This document shows, in pieces, positions 1 through 11,716 of a stretch of 64,000 nt of DNA (position 1 is the first letter of the stretch; each line of letters starts with the position of its first letter). The translations under genes and the position numbers were made by a program. Source of the stretch: Trichobilharzia regenti (lineage: Eukaryota; Platyhelminthes; Trematoda; Strigeidida; Schistosomatidae); contig OX235267.1 in the NCBI GenBank assembly GCA_944472135.2, forward strand, positions 20,443,452-20,507,451. The letters are read 5' to 3'. Under the pieces are notes generated by a model. It was not told the DNA's origin. It worked only from the letters and a program-made list of their open reading frames with translations, and searched no databases.

Positions 1-581
1 ACATTTATAACAGCATACCTAAATTGAATTTAAATCGACTGATCATTTTATCAACGAACTGGGAAATTTTTCAGTAAAACTTCTCATATTAAATGGAGTT
101 GCGTTATGAACTAGTTTCCTTTCTTAGACTGAACCACTCTGTGGTCGTGTTTTTTATTCAACGACTCACGTGAAAAGATTTATGTTGGGTTTGATCGCAG
201 ACTTATAAGTCTCCAGAGGGCAAAAGTTCCACCACCACCATTGACTTAACCCTATAGTCTAGGCTCAATGTATGCAGGTAATCCTGACCACATCTATTGA
301 TGACCTTTACTTTGGATGCATCTAATGTTTTCTTACATTTGGTTCTCATCTCCGAATCGAACAATGTTTACAATTTAAATCAATATGATGAGTTATTCCA
401 AACTTACTTCCATGCCACACTCCAAAAAAAGTAAATATCCATCCCGTCAAATTACTTCACTTCATTTTGGTTTCCAGGTATTTGATCAGTTTCAAGTTAC
501 ACCACGAAGCGAAATCAGTTAAGGAGTAACCACGTATCAAATTAAAAGGAAACAATAACAGTGTACTTGTACACCTCTTAC
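1..581 (-). other. CDC40: Start of CDC40 intron 6 (no exon seen)
   Basis: Sequence beyond the exon 6 donor. I looked for the next WD40 exon on the minus strand and found none, so this is probably intron. Confidence 0.5.
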
Positions 582-779
582 CTTTATCTTTGTATCCATC
601 CCAGCAGACAACATCAAATGACCTGTCTGAGGAAATAGTCGAACAGCAGCAACTCCACGAGCATGTGCATTGACCCATGCATGAATTTGTTTCTTAGGTA
701 AAAAGCATCTTTCTGGGGGATCAGTTGCTCGAAGATTGACATTAGGAATATCATGTGGCGCATGCAAAAAGTTTCGTCC
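582..779 (-). CDS. CDC40: CDC40 exon 6 (start of WD40 domain)
   Basis: 66 codons, from GRNFLHAPHD to MDTKIK. Contains the diagnostic LPKKQIHAW...GVAAVRLFPQTGHLMLSAGMD of PRP17, the beginning of the WD40 propeller. A GTAAG donor at 581-577 shows that the gene continues to the left. Confidence 0.92.
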
Positions 780-1475
780 CTATTAAAACATAATAAAAGG
801 AAATCAGAGAAATTTAATGCCATACACAACAATGACTTATCTCCTTAGACCCATTGGTTGTAAGTGTAGGTAAATCAATGAATAACACCTCTACCTACCT
901 CTGCAATATTAATGTTCTCAATTGGTGAAAACGGTGTGAAAGTTGCCAGGCTAAAAACTATAGAAACGTTACTGATAATACTGAGTTTGGCTGCTAGGTA
1001 GGATTTCATACACACCATCACGAATTTTTTTGGATGAGGACGAAGTAAAGATTTTCGAGCAAGATGATACCTCAGTTATACTTTACCTGATTCCAAGTGA
1101 ATATAGAGCTGAAATCAACTACACGTTCAATCACTCCAGGGCGAAATGGAGAATAACAAATTAATATATGTGTAAAACTTGGACACTGTGGTAGTAAGTA
1201 ATTCCATATTAGTTTGTTTACTGGTGTTTACAGGAAATACACACATTCAAACAGATATTTGGACTTCCGATCATCCCATCCTATGTCAGTAAAAATAGAA
1301 TTGGTGAAATGTTTAAGTGACAGAGTACAAAAACTAAGTAGTACCAAGGAAAATCTAAGACAGGAAGTGATACACATAAAAGAAGCCTTGAAACTTAGTG
1401 ATTACTCGGATAAATTAGTCAGGAAATATGTAAGAAAATGTAAAAATAAAATAAATAATGATAGTAGCGACAGTG

Positions 1476-1509
<34 letters not shown>

Positions 1510-4500
1510 CGATACCAACAATAAGGAATCTAAATCATCAATAGTAATTCCACACAAGGAAGGAACCTCGGAAACCTTACGCGGAATTCTTAACAAGGCA
1601 GAAATTATAGTGGCTGACATTCAAACACACAAACTCTGTTTGAAACAAACCTTGTCGGTTAAAGGATCAATCCTGTGGAGCCCTTAAAAAGGTTTAGTTT
1701 ATCTAATACTCTGTCTGCAATGATTGTCAGGTCAAATACATAGGTCAAACTAGTAGAACAGGGGCTGTCAGACTAGCCGAACATAAAAACCTAGCAAAAT
1801 CTAGATTGGTTGACCCAAAATAAGATAAGAAACCTAGAGGATATTTCAGCTATCGCACTACATGCAGTTACACACAACCATAAAATAGGCTGGATGGGAT
1901 AGGATGACAGTTTTAAAATCTAATGTCACAGGGTGGAGGGAGAGATTGATAACAGAAGCTTTGTTTATCGAATCAGCTGTAAATATATGTAATAGGAATG
2001 ATTCAACACCTGTCCACCCTGACATCTGGAAAATTCTAATACCCCTACGACAAATGGGAGAAGACAAAGAAAACTATAAAACTCAAGTTGCGAAATCGTG
2101 TGATTACAATTGATATGATTATGAGCAATAAATTTTGATCGAAACGTCATCCAGTAAATAATACTGCTTCACTGTGTGATACATCTGATAAACAAACTAA
2201 TAGAGAATAACAAATATTTACCACCACTGCGTAACAATTCAAATCGCTACAGCTTATATCTTCAAATCAAGGAAATGTTAGTGTGAGGTAAGACACCAAC
2301 ATGAAACTCGTGCAACAAGAGGTTGCAGGATGCATAAGACAAATGAAAACATTTAAAGTAAAAAGTAAGAAGAAGAAGAGACAGGACAAACAGTAGCTCA
2401 CTACATAAACATGGAAACTGATAAAAGAAAGAAGGATGGTGAAACAAAATATCATCCGGTACATCGACGAGCAACAAAAACAGGAGTTGAATGCAAGCTA
2501 CAATACACTGAACAAAAGACTAAAGAAGAGTGCCAGGGAAGACAAAAGACTATATTATGAAACCATGACAAGCAAAGCAGAACAAGCTGCAGGCAAAGGA
2601 GACCTCGCCACACTCTACCAAACAACTAGGCACCTATCAGGGAAAAGTTCAACACAAATTAAACCAGTGAAGAGCGACAATGGAAAGTCAATCACCAAAG
2701 AGGTGGAGCGAAGGAAACACTGGGCTAAACACTTTAAAAGATTTCTAAATCTGCCACCACCTACAACGCGCCCAATAATACCAACAGCAGAAGTAGAATT
2801 ACCACTGGATACCAATTTTCCAAAGAAAGCAAAAGTCATGAAGGCTATAATAATGCTACAAACTAGAAAAGCAGCAAGACCTTGCATAAGCATTGAAAAT
2901 GGATCCAGAGACATCAGGAGACTTGATGACACTACTGCTGAAGGTGTGGAAAGATGGTAAGGTATCTACGAATTGGAGGAAAGGCTACCTATTCAAACTG
3001 CCAAAGAAAGGAGACTTAAGTCAATGCAAGAGTTGGTGTGGCATTATGCTCCTGTTTATCCAAAGCAAAATACTAACCCGCATCACACTGGAGAAAATCA
3101 AACACGCCCTGGATGAAAAACTGCGACCCGATAAGACTGAACTTAGGAGAAACAAATCATGCCTCGATCAAATCGCAACACTACGTATCATCACTGAACA
3201 GAGCTTGGAATAGCAGTCAGCTCTCTGCCTCAACTTCATTGACTTTGAAAAGGCCTTCGACAGCGTCGATCGAGAGGTGATATGGCAACTACTCCGCTAC
3301 TACGGGGTCCCATCGACAATTATACACCTCATCCAACATTTATACAACAATGCTGCATGCCAAGTGATCCACAAGGGGAAACTTACGGAAGCCTTCAAAG
3401 CGAACACGGGAGTGAGACAAGGCTGCCTACTATCGCCAATAATCTTCCTGATCGCGGTAGATTGGATAATGTGACAGACACCAGGCAACGAGGAGAGAAA
3501 CAAAAAATGGACCCAAACAAAAAAACTTGGAGGATCTGGATTTTGCCGATGATATATATCTGATTTCCCACAAACTGGAGGATATGCAAATGAAAAGCAA
3601 CAAGTTGGTGATAGAAGAAGAATCAGAGATAGGACTCGAAGTGAACATAGAGAAAACAGATGTGGTGATGATGAAGATTTAGATATGATAGAGAAGATTT
3701 GTAGCTCAGGTGGATGATTTTGATGTGGTTTTGTTCTCTGAGCTCAGAGAACAAAACCACATCAAAAAAAGATGATGAAGATTCCTGGCCAACAGCGACA
3801 AGAACAACAAACAACAATCAGCACAAATGGGAGAAATCCGAAAGAAGCAACATCCTTTACATACCTGCGAAGCATCGTTTCAACTACAGGCGGACGGAAC
3901 TGATGAGGATATCAAGGCGAGGATCAGGAAAGCAAGGCAAGCTTTCATTACTCTCAAGTTTATGTGGAGGTCAACGGCACTCAGCATGAAAAATATGATC
4001 TCAATTTTCAACTCCAATGTGAAGTCAGTGCTATTATATACTGATCAGAGACTTCGAACAAGCCACAGACCACCAACAGCTGTCTTCGCTCAATACTACT
4101 ACGCAAGATGAGATGGCCAGAAAAGACCAGCAGTAGGAATCTCTGGGAGCGAACCAACTCGGAAGGAACCAATTGTGCAACAAATATGCAGGAAGAAATG
4201 GAGGTGGATTGGCCATATTCTGGGAAAACCATCAAGCGACATCACATGCAAGGCCATCGCCCGAGTGGAACCTGAATGTGAAGCAGTGAGTTGGTCGTCA
4301 GTGCTAGGGTGACATGAAGGAGATCATACGAAGAGGAGATGAGAGCATGTGGGCAGATGTGGAGATAGGTGAAAACGTTGGCGAAGAACATAACACAATG
4401 GAGACGTGCAACTGAAGCCCTATGTTCCTCTAGGAACTAAAGGGGACAATAATAATAATAGTAAGAAGAAGAAGCAGAATATAAGTATGCGTCTGTGCCA

Positions 4501-7500
4501 CTGCGTTAAATTCTGAACCGGTGTCATGTAGTCTGTAACGTGGATTCAAACCTGACAACTTACGCTTCTTAACAAAACTCAAGCCAACAGTTAACTACTT
4601 TTGCAGCTGATACAATTACATCCAACTCTCTCTCAAAAGTGACCATATTTCATCTAGTATTTCATAGTGGGAACGACGCTGGGCAAGCCTCTTCTACTTA
4701 GGGTTGTGGAGGTTTAAAATCTGATCCAATATTACTTAGAATTTCACATCTAACGTGGATATTTTCCCATTACACGTAGACAGGTGTATGATTGTGACCA
4801 AATACTTTTAGACCTATACGACTTATGTGCACATCAGCTTAATCACTTGACTTTTAACTAAAGGGTCACGGGTTCAGTCTGCACTTCACCCGTTTAAATC
4901 TGAACCACCTGGTAGTGATTTATGATCCTATACATATTCTATTCAGCTTCTAATCTGTTAATGAGTAAGAGTTACGTTCATCTCATATGACTAAAGATAA
5001 CATGAGAATGCTTACCTGATAATCGAATGGAGTCGATATGTGTAGTGTAGACTTTTCTTCGACAGGCGCCTCTTCGACAACCCGTCGTTTACTAGCTTTT
5101 TTAGCTAAATAAGCTTCTAAGTAAACACGATCTTCTTCAGATGGCACTGAAACAGTAACTTCATCTTTATACTTGGCCCACGGTCCTGTATAGTCTTCAC
5201 TTGTTGGATCCCAATTACTGTCACGTTTACGTATATCACCTTTACGTTTTTCGCGTTTTTCACATATTGTCTTGCCTATACGTAATGATAAATCGTCAAG
5301 TCAGTAAATAACACGTAAAATATACACAGCATCTAAAATTCTATATATTATAACTCATTTATGAATCGTGAAAAAACGAGTCTTATATTCAATCATAAGA
5401 ATCAAATTGCTACTTAGTAAACGATGTAGCTCTTACTCTCCACATTAACACCGCCAATAGATACACTATTCTGAATTGCATCTCTTTGTGTAAAAGCAAT
5501 AATTTGGCCGCATAAAACACATAAAAACACCGAGTGGTGAAAAGCTGATTCACATTCCCCATTGCTGTTCAGTCCAAAGAGTTTGGAGATCATTAAAACT
5601 CTTGAGAACAAGCCACATTCAACTTTTGTGAGGACTAATGACACCACTATCCTTGTACAAACTTCAGTGGTCTCGAAAATTTTCGAATCGATAATTCATT
5701 AGTTAAAATGAGAGTACTAAATAGATGAACTTTTTTTTACTGAAAAGTACTGCGATGATATTTGACTGATAGGGGATGCTAAATTAAATTGGGAATAATA
5801 AATATCAAAGCTGAGGTTAGTAGACATCTAGTTTCAGTATTGCCTAGCCTGAATTTCCTGTGAACACGACTTTTAATGTCAATCCATGTGTTATTCATCT
5901 TGTACATGAGAGAAGTAATTCAATAAAAGATATCTGAAACGTTCTGAATTTCGAAGATTATAAGATACCACTTCATTTGACTTTTGAGTCAAAATACAAA
6001 GTTTCCAAACAATATTTGCTAATATATCAAGGAACCCAGTCAAGAAATCTACACTTAGGTGAGTGATTCACACCAACAGTCAGAAACTCTATAAAGAAAA
6101 AATCAAACGCTTTCTAAGTATTAATAAGTACAATTCCAATTTTATCGTTCAACCTGACCTAGAAAATAACTGATTTTAAACCATTTTGAATATTCATTCA
6201 AAAAAAGCTTGAATAACAGTTACTTGTGTTGGAAGACTGCTAACATCCAGCGAACCATGAATTCTGTTTATCTCAAAAATCACGAGCATTTTTGTGCACT
6301 TAGCAATGAGTCACATCTGTTCTAGTACTGAGCGATGCTACAAGCTTGAAAAACGATGACCAGGTGACCGGATAGCGAGCAAATAAATCAGTCAACCAAC
6401 CTTTCTGAGTAAGAACCTGATAAAAACAAATACACTAATAAATTGCTAGAACAAGACAGAATTTTCCCATGAGTTTTGATGTAAGTTTATGCCTAAGACG
6501 TAGAGAAAAAATCGCTTAAAGTACAAGTAAAGCAGACGTTCGCTTACCCAGTTATTTGACTTTTAAACAGTTAAGTATAAGCCCAAGTCAAGTTTTGGTT
6601 AGATTCGCTTAGAAAACCACTACTAAGATGGTGAAGTTTTCTAGTGGAAAATCTTGTGAAAGATTATGATTTGCACTGCAGTAAAAACATGCCAAATATT
6701 TACAATGAAGTCACAGAATTTCATATTTTAAAACTCAGTAACCAAATGGCAAACTGGAACGAGTATCACAATCAATATACGCGCAAAAATGGGTTATTTT
6801 CGAGTACGTGAAAACGGCTATGAAATAATGAGCCACAGAATTGGTTATCCCTTTCTTTGAGAAATGTATGAATTCCTTGGAGTTAAATACTATTAAAGAA
6901 CCAACTGCACTTTAAGGTACGCACTATCGAGCAGTAATTACACACTGTAAACAATTTTTTATTTCCTTACGTTCCAAGTGGAGCATAGGGATTCAAGTTA
7001 GAATTATGAAGCTTAGGTAGCAGTGATTTTTAACTTCAACTTCCTTAGTTCCTAGCTTCTACATATGACTTCTCAACTCCTTAAAAACGAAACTATCATT
7101 AAGTCAAGTTATAAGAAACTTAGTAAGAAGGAATTACTTTGGTTAAGAATTACCAAAGACTTAAACAAACAAAACCAAATGAAGCACTATTCACACTACT
7201 CACCATCATTCTCGGACATTTTTTCTGTTTCGCCAACCAAACGTCGCTCAGCACCTCCTTCAACAGATGGATCCTCAGCATAACCTATTGTAATTCGAAT
7301 AAAAAAACCATCAACCTACCATATGTCATAAATGTTCGGTGCTGATTTTCGAAAGCAAACATATTGACATGAGCTTCTTCAACACAGCCCGTCAAGGTAT
7401 TCTTGGGTGCTAACTGCTTCTCAGATTTGAAAGGGTTAACTGGGCCGAACTAATATAGTTCAAAAAATCTTAATTACGTGGTGGAAGTGACTTACGGATG

Positions 7501-7751
7501 GTGCAAATAACTCTTCATATGTAGGATTATGAACAAGTTCACGGGTATGAGGATCAACAGGTATAATTGATAAAAATTCATCCTAGAAATTATACATATG
7601 TTTAGCCAAAAAATTCTACCTTATGTTCCACAACTGGAGCAACATCAACTGATTTAATTAAGCTGCTTTTCAAAAGCTCAGCTGGGGGAGGATCTGGTTT
7701 ATGAATATCATCATCAGAGGATGAAGAATCATAAGTAACAATAGTATCCAT
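582..7751 (-). CDS. CDC40: CDC40/PRP17 pre-mRNA-processing factor, 5' part (six exons; 3' end off window)
   Basis: PRP17/CDC40 is a WD40 second-step splicing factor of the nuclear spliceosome. I joined six minus-strand exons: 7751-7620, 7582-7496, 7449-7320, 7284-7204, 5275-5016 and 779-582. All introns are GT-AG and the phases match, giving about 296 residues without a stop. The translation follows the family N-terminus in order: an acidic start (MDTIVTYDSSSSDDD), HNPTYEELFAP, FGPVNPF, a 'NQHRTFMTYGYAEDPSVEG' segment, GPWAKY, PPERCFLPKKQIHAW and the first WD40 strand GVAAVRLFPQTGHLMLSAGMDTKIK. The remaining WD repeats must lie left of position 1. The start is the first ATG in frame and gives the expected acidic leader. 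Introns are 37, 46, 35, 1928 and 4236 bp. Family identity is from recognised conserved blocks; exon borders are read directly from the sequence. Confidence 0.93.
1205..2200 (+). pseudogene. Penelope-like retroelement relic (RT C-terminus plus GIY-YIG endonuclease)
   Basis: Lies in CDC40 intron 5, antisense to the gene. The reading at 1214-1687 begins FTGVYRKYTHSNRYLDFRSS, the segment that follows the RT palm in Penelope-like elements, and continues with a linker coiled in basic and acidic residues. After a stop at 1687 the frame resumes near 1725 with CQVKYIGQTSRTGAVRLAEH, the catalytic start of a GIY-YIG endonuclease. It ends with a RLITEALFIES block (about 1950). The RT palm itself is missing, so the copy is 5'-truncated and carries stops and shifts. 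An (AAT)n tract expands an Asn run at 1476-1507. The 3' end resembles the fragment at 29595-29725. Family recognition is from motifs seen. Confidence 0.8.
1476..1507 (+). repeat. (AAT)n microsatellite
   Basis: About ten AAT units inside the Penelope-like relic, encoding an Asn run. Confidence 0.9.
2360..4462 (+). pseudogene. RTE-like non-LTR retrotransposon relic, 5'-truncated
   Basis: Lies in CDC40 intron 5, antisense to the gene. Frames are broken by stops and shifts but can be followed: KKKRQDK...TWKLIKERRMVK (2365), LKKSAREDKRLYYE (2518), WRKGYLFKLPKKGDL (2974), then RT motifs FIDFEKAFDSVDREV (3237), GVRQGCLLSPI (3411) and FADDIYLISHKLED (about 3540). The C-terminal WRWIGHILGKPS block is near 4203. 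It ends in (AAT)n at 4449, the normal 3' tail of this family; the copy at 11.5-14.5 kb has the same ending. The endonuclease half is missing. A small retroposed insertion sits at 3680-3770. Confidence 0.85.
3680..3770 (+). mobile_element. 91-bp retroposed insert with A-tail, palindrome and 13-bp target duplication
   Basis: The 13-mer GATGATGAAGATT occurs at 3667-3679 and again at 3771-3783, directly flanking the insert. Removing one copy plus the insert restores a continuous RTE sequence. The insert ends in seven A's and contains TAGCTCAGGTGG (3702-3713), which resembles a tRNA A box. Positions 3718-3767 form a perfect 50-bp palindrome (two 25-nt arms, no loop). Confidence 0.8.
5016..5275 (-). 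CDS. CDC40: CDC40 exon 5
   Basis: 260 nt. Highly charged (KREKRKGDIRKRD), then the family block TGPWAKYKDEV and a Glu-rich stretch. It ends phase 0 at a GTAAGC donor (5015-5010). Confidence 0.9.
5276..7203 (-). other. CDC40 intron 4, no further feature
   Basis: 1,928 bp between exons 4 and 5. No recognisable element or coding block was seen on either strand. Confidence 0.6.
7204..7284 (-). CDS. CDC40: CDC40 exon 4
   Basis: 81 nt, phase 1 to phase 1. Encodes YAEDPSVEGGAERRLVGETE, the counterpart of the YAxDPSxD segment of PRP17. The donor GTGAGT opens a 1.93 kb intron. Confidence 0.88.
7320..7449 (-). CDS. CDC40: CDC40 exon 3
   Basis: 130 nt, begins FGPVNPFKSEKQLAPKN and ends phase 1 inside the glycine of MTYG. 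This matches the conserved FGPxNPF...QRRTF segment of PRP17. Followed by a 35 bp intron (7285-7319). Confidence 0.9.
7496..7582 (-). CDS. CDC40: CDC40 exon 2
   Basis: 29 codons. Contains the family block HNPTYEELFAP. Donor GTAAG at 7495-7491; the next intron is 46 bp (7450-7495). Confidence 0.9.
7620..7751 (-). CDS. CDC40: CDC40 exon 1
   Basis: 44 codons starting at the ATG on 7751. Encodes the acidic, serine-rich leader and a proline patch (PDPPPAELL). It ends phase 0 before a 37 bp GT-AG intron (7583-7619). Confidence 0.88.
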
Positions 7752-8880
7752 TTTTTTCCAAAAAGACCACCTTATATCTCGATTTGATGACTTTTCAATT
7801 GGGAAGTAATTAAGATGAAGGCATGTAGAGTTTAATCAGGTACCTTCAAAATAAAAAACAAGAAAAGTTAAAATGTACACTAACTACATTAAGTTCTTAA
7901 TTACAGATTATTCATTTCCGCACGATTAGCTGTTATGTTGCCTGACTGACAAGCGAAAAAACAGCAGCTGGAATTACCAAACTACTTAACAGCATACAAA
8001 AATCTAGAGAACACAGAGTAAATGCCATAATGGGAAAACATAAGAGTGCAGCAATAGTTGGATGGAGGTTGGTAAAAATATTCTCAATTTTGAAGAACTT
8101 ATTCGACAAATGTATCTGCACCATTGTAGACGACTTTGATCCACATCACCTAGCGCCCAACCATTCATTTTCATTTTTCTGAGGGCTTCAAGTGGGTAAC
8201 CCATATGCATAAAACTATATAATTCTGATTGGCTGAGATTAGTTGTGGTACACCACTCTCATCAATCAATAGTGCTTACTAGCCAAATCGAGGTGATCTA
8301 AACACCAGACAGCCATTTCACTCCTCCGCGGGACGAGCTCATCAACGGTGTACCCGTTTTGATCCAGCTCGCGGAGCCGAATAAGTTCATATCACTCGAT
8401 TTCTGGCTAGCTACTTGAGTAAGTTGCGATGAATATACCGTTGGTAACAGGAAAGGATAATGAGCATAATCAGAGGAAATAAGATAAAAAACATAAGTGA
8501 TGATCGGACTCTGAGCATATCTTTAAAAGTGTACAAATGATAGACATTACATGGAAGCTGATATTCTACAGTGAAGTGACCAGAATAATTATATTTACAT
8601 AGCTGCATATGTATTCGGAAGGTTTTCAATACAGGGAAACCCAAGAACCGCGTAGAATACCTAGGCTTGAGAATTGGTTTTTAACGTTTGCAGAATAGAG
8701 AAGTCATACAAGTAGAATGATGGCCACCTTGAAAAAACATTACCTCTAGTGCATTCCCATGTAGCAATAGTGAACAATGAGTTCACTACACCAAAAACAG
8801 TGGATTCAAAAGTATGCCCATAAAGACGTGATGATTTCTCAGTGATACCTATGTTGTGAGCCTACAGGACTGGAATATAT
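7752..8880. other. Upstream of CDC40; no gene recognised
   Basis: Presumably holds the CDC40 5' UTR and promoter on the minus strand, but I cannot place a transcription start. An imperfect GC-rich hairpin lies at 8324-8376 (CTCCGCG pairs with CGCGGAG). Confidence 0.4.
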
Positions 8881-8884
8881 CAAC

Positions 8885-9575
8885 TTCTAGCTTAAAAATA
8901 TAGAGTGAAGTGGTAGAGCCTATTGATCACTTCGCCTATTTACGAAGTTGCATCGGCCCCTACGGGCTGACCACTGGCGAAATCTGAGCACGGATACAAA
9001 AGGCTTTTGTGGCATTTGCCAACTTAAATTATTTCTGGTGCAGACATGATAAGCGACTATAGATCAAAGGACATGTATACTGCTCAGCAATTCGCTCTAT
9101 CCTCATTTATGGCTGAGAGACATGACCACTGAGTGGAAGACATGAAAAGGTTAGCTGTCTTTGATCATATGTGTCTGCATTCTATCTCCCACGTTAGGTG
9201 GTATAATAGGGTGAGTAATGCTGAGGTTAGGCGTAGATTGTTAGTTAAGGAGGGGAAATCTATAGACGAGGTTGTGAAGCTACATCGACTGAGGTGGTTA
9301 GGAAGGGTGTTAGGCGTGCAATGTTGGCTGATACAGGCTCAAGTTGGGAAAGATCTAGTGATGGTCTGACGAAAACATGGCATCAGTCCATGAAATTTAT
9401 AACAGTTACTTTAAGCCACGCAAGGAGAGGTATACTGCTTGGTTGGGGTCCTTGGGATTCTATGAACCAATGGCTGGAGACAGTTGGTGATAAGCTCAAT
9501 ACCGTTCTCAATGGCGCAGCTACATTCATTCTCTGTGACTTGTTACATCCAAAAAACCCTATTGTTTTTCCATGA
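8885..9575 (+). pseudogene. RTE-like retrotransposon 3'-end relic
   Basis: Broken frames still show the conserved C-terminal order of a schistosome-type endonuclease/RT: FAYLGSCIGPYGLTTGEISARI (8930), a short gap, DHMCLHSISHVRWYNRVSNA (9165), HRLRWLGRVLG (9280), RAMLADTGSSW (9316) and LTKTWHQSMKFITVTLSHAR (9364). It has stops and at least two frameshifts and lacks endonuclease and RT catalytic motifs. Similar ends recur at 10.95-11.19, 21.1-21.8, 23.1-23.65 and 28.3-28.8 kb. Confidence 0.75.
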
Positions 9576-10950
9576 TACTATTCTTTGTCCTTTACATTTC
9601 TGCTCATTATTGTTTTTCCGAAACACGTTTCCCTTGTCTTCCTTTGTGCGCTTCATTAAGTGTTGCAACTTGGACTTCTGTGCACAGTTCTATTTTAAAA
9701 CCAGTCAGTCAGTGTAAGCCTATGAAACTAATAAGCCATGGGATGAGATTTGCTTTGTGTACAAAAGATGTTTTTTGAATAACGGTAGTCCTAAAATCAG
9801 CTTGCTATGTACTATATTGTGACTGTTTATACAGTGAACTTGAGATTTTTATTACTTTTATCTGGCGAGGATTTCAAAGTCGTTGTAATAAAACGGATAA
9901 ACTACTTATTTTATTTATAATGACTAAATGACGACTGTATATCTACCTCAAACTGGCGATACAACATGAAGTCTACATTTGACGAATACAGTATTACGTC
10001 ACAAGAAGTCTAAAATCACTCTAGTTATAATGAAAACTAGGGACTTATAGAAAGGAAGGTATAGCAGGTAACTTATTTACTTTTGTTGCTACAAGTACTT
10101 ACGGGAAAGCTAAGCAGACAACGAAAATCTTGAAATGGCCTACAAAACAACATCCAATCTTACATCTGTATCCAACGAAAATTGAACTAGTACCGAAGCA
10201 ACTAAAAATTATGTAATTAGTGATGCGTACGTTAAACTTTTGAGAAATTCTGCAGTACTAAATGCGTACATTGATGAATAGTCCATCACAAATGACCAAG
10301 AACCCCAGGTCGTATTTTTAACCAGATTATAGTTCGGAATTTGCGGATTCCCCAAATTACATTAGTCGTTAGAATATAACACAACAGATTCCAGTGACGA
10401 TACTTAAGCTATTTGTTAGAATTCAGTTGCCCGTATCAGATGCTTCATGTGGTAGGTTGTGTGCCAAATTTTGTAAAATGTAACCAATAACTATTGAGTT
10501 AATGGTTCGGTGTTCATTTCATCTTATTGACTTTCTTTATCCTGGACTACAACAGCCTACAGTAAATATTTTAAATACTCATCTTATGACAGAGAACATA
10601 ATTTAGGGGAACCATATTTTGGTAACTCCATCAGACTTTACAATTGTATAATAAAATTATTAGACATAGGCATCTGATATCAGTATGGTAGACAGGATTA
10701 GGTATGACAATGATAACACGGATAAATTCGTACAACTGTCTATATAATCTCCGTAGTCAATCATTGAGACTGTCTCTGTTTTCGACATAGAACTTTGTAC
10801 ATATGTGTGGCAGTTCAAGTCGCCACACTCCGTGTAGTACACAAAGCAAGAGAAGAAAGTACAAGAAATGCATAATAGAGACAGTAAACAGAAGTGTGGG
10901 ACAAATGAATAGTAATAGGGAAGAACAAAACAGTTTCATTGGGAATCAAA
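9576..10950. other. No feature recognised
   Basis: AT-rich; only short incidental reading frames. Nothing I can assign. Confidence 0.5.
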
Positions 10951-11325
10951 GTTACAAGGAGTGTATGCATCTGCGCCATTGAGAACGATTTTGAGCCATG
11001 TCACCAATTGTTTCCAACCATTGGTTTTTACCGTCCCGAAGACCCCAACCAGGAAGTCTACACCTTCCTACGTGGCTTAAGCTAACTGTTGTAGATTTCA
11101 CTGACTGGTGCCATGTTTTGGTCTGACCGCCCCTAGCTCTTTTCCAGCCTGACCCTATGTCAGCTAACATAGCCCGTCGAGGAAGTAATTCTCTAATAAT
11201 CTTAAGCTCCTCATTGAAGCAGTCATCTGAACAGATTAACCTAGCTCTATGAACCAGAAACTTTACCAGGTTACGTTTATATTTCAAAGGTACAAAACTC
11301 CAAAAATCAGTGTACTGTTCCATGT
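10950..11325 (-). pseudogene. Chimaeric relic: Penelope-like RT fragment joined to an RTE-like 3' end
   Basis: A single open frame of 123 codons (11323-10952) whose first ~47 residues (EQYTDFWSFVPLKYKRNLV...RARLICSD) look like the Penelope-like segment that follows the RT palm. From about residue 48 (PRRAMLADIGSGWKRARGG, near 11185) the sequence is the RTE-like C-terminus with QTKTWHQSVKSTTVSLSH. The two parts stay in one frame across the join. It is a fragment, not a functional gene; chance preservation of frame is possible. Confidence 0.65.
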
Positions 11326-11540
11326 TAAAAGCCAGCAGTTATTGTCTTAATTCCTTTTCTTATCTATTTTTTATCACCCTTTCATTTGCTTTTAGACTTT
11401 GCCTACTTACGACTAAAAAGTAGTAAATTTATGGTTCTTTTAAGACTTTGTTGCCCCTCAGTCATAGGTATTGATTTCCACTTCACCTAATATATAAAGA
11501 TTGTATTTAGTCTGACGTAATTACCTCCAGATTACTAGCT
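11326..11540. other. Short interval before the RTE copy; nothing recognised
   Basis: AT-rich; no coding block. Confidence 0.4.
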
Positions 11541-11716
11541 TGCTAGTTTTCTAGCCGGTCCCAAGCCCGGATAAAGAGGGAGGGTTGGGGCGTGGTGTCA
11601 GCAACTCCACCCCCATAAAACTACCAAATCGCTACAGAAACTTCAACGAATAAATATATTAAAAATTCTAAAAACATAAACAATAGCCTTATTTTCGCTG
11701 GAATCGGGGAAGTGAA

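Noticed and set aside
1402..1620. Leu/Ser-rich minus-strand frame with poly-Leu, considered as a membrane protein
   Set aside because: It is the antisense reading of the (AAT)n tract in the Penelope-like relic.
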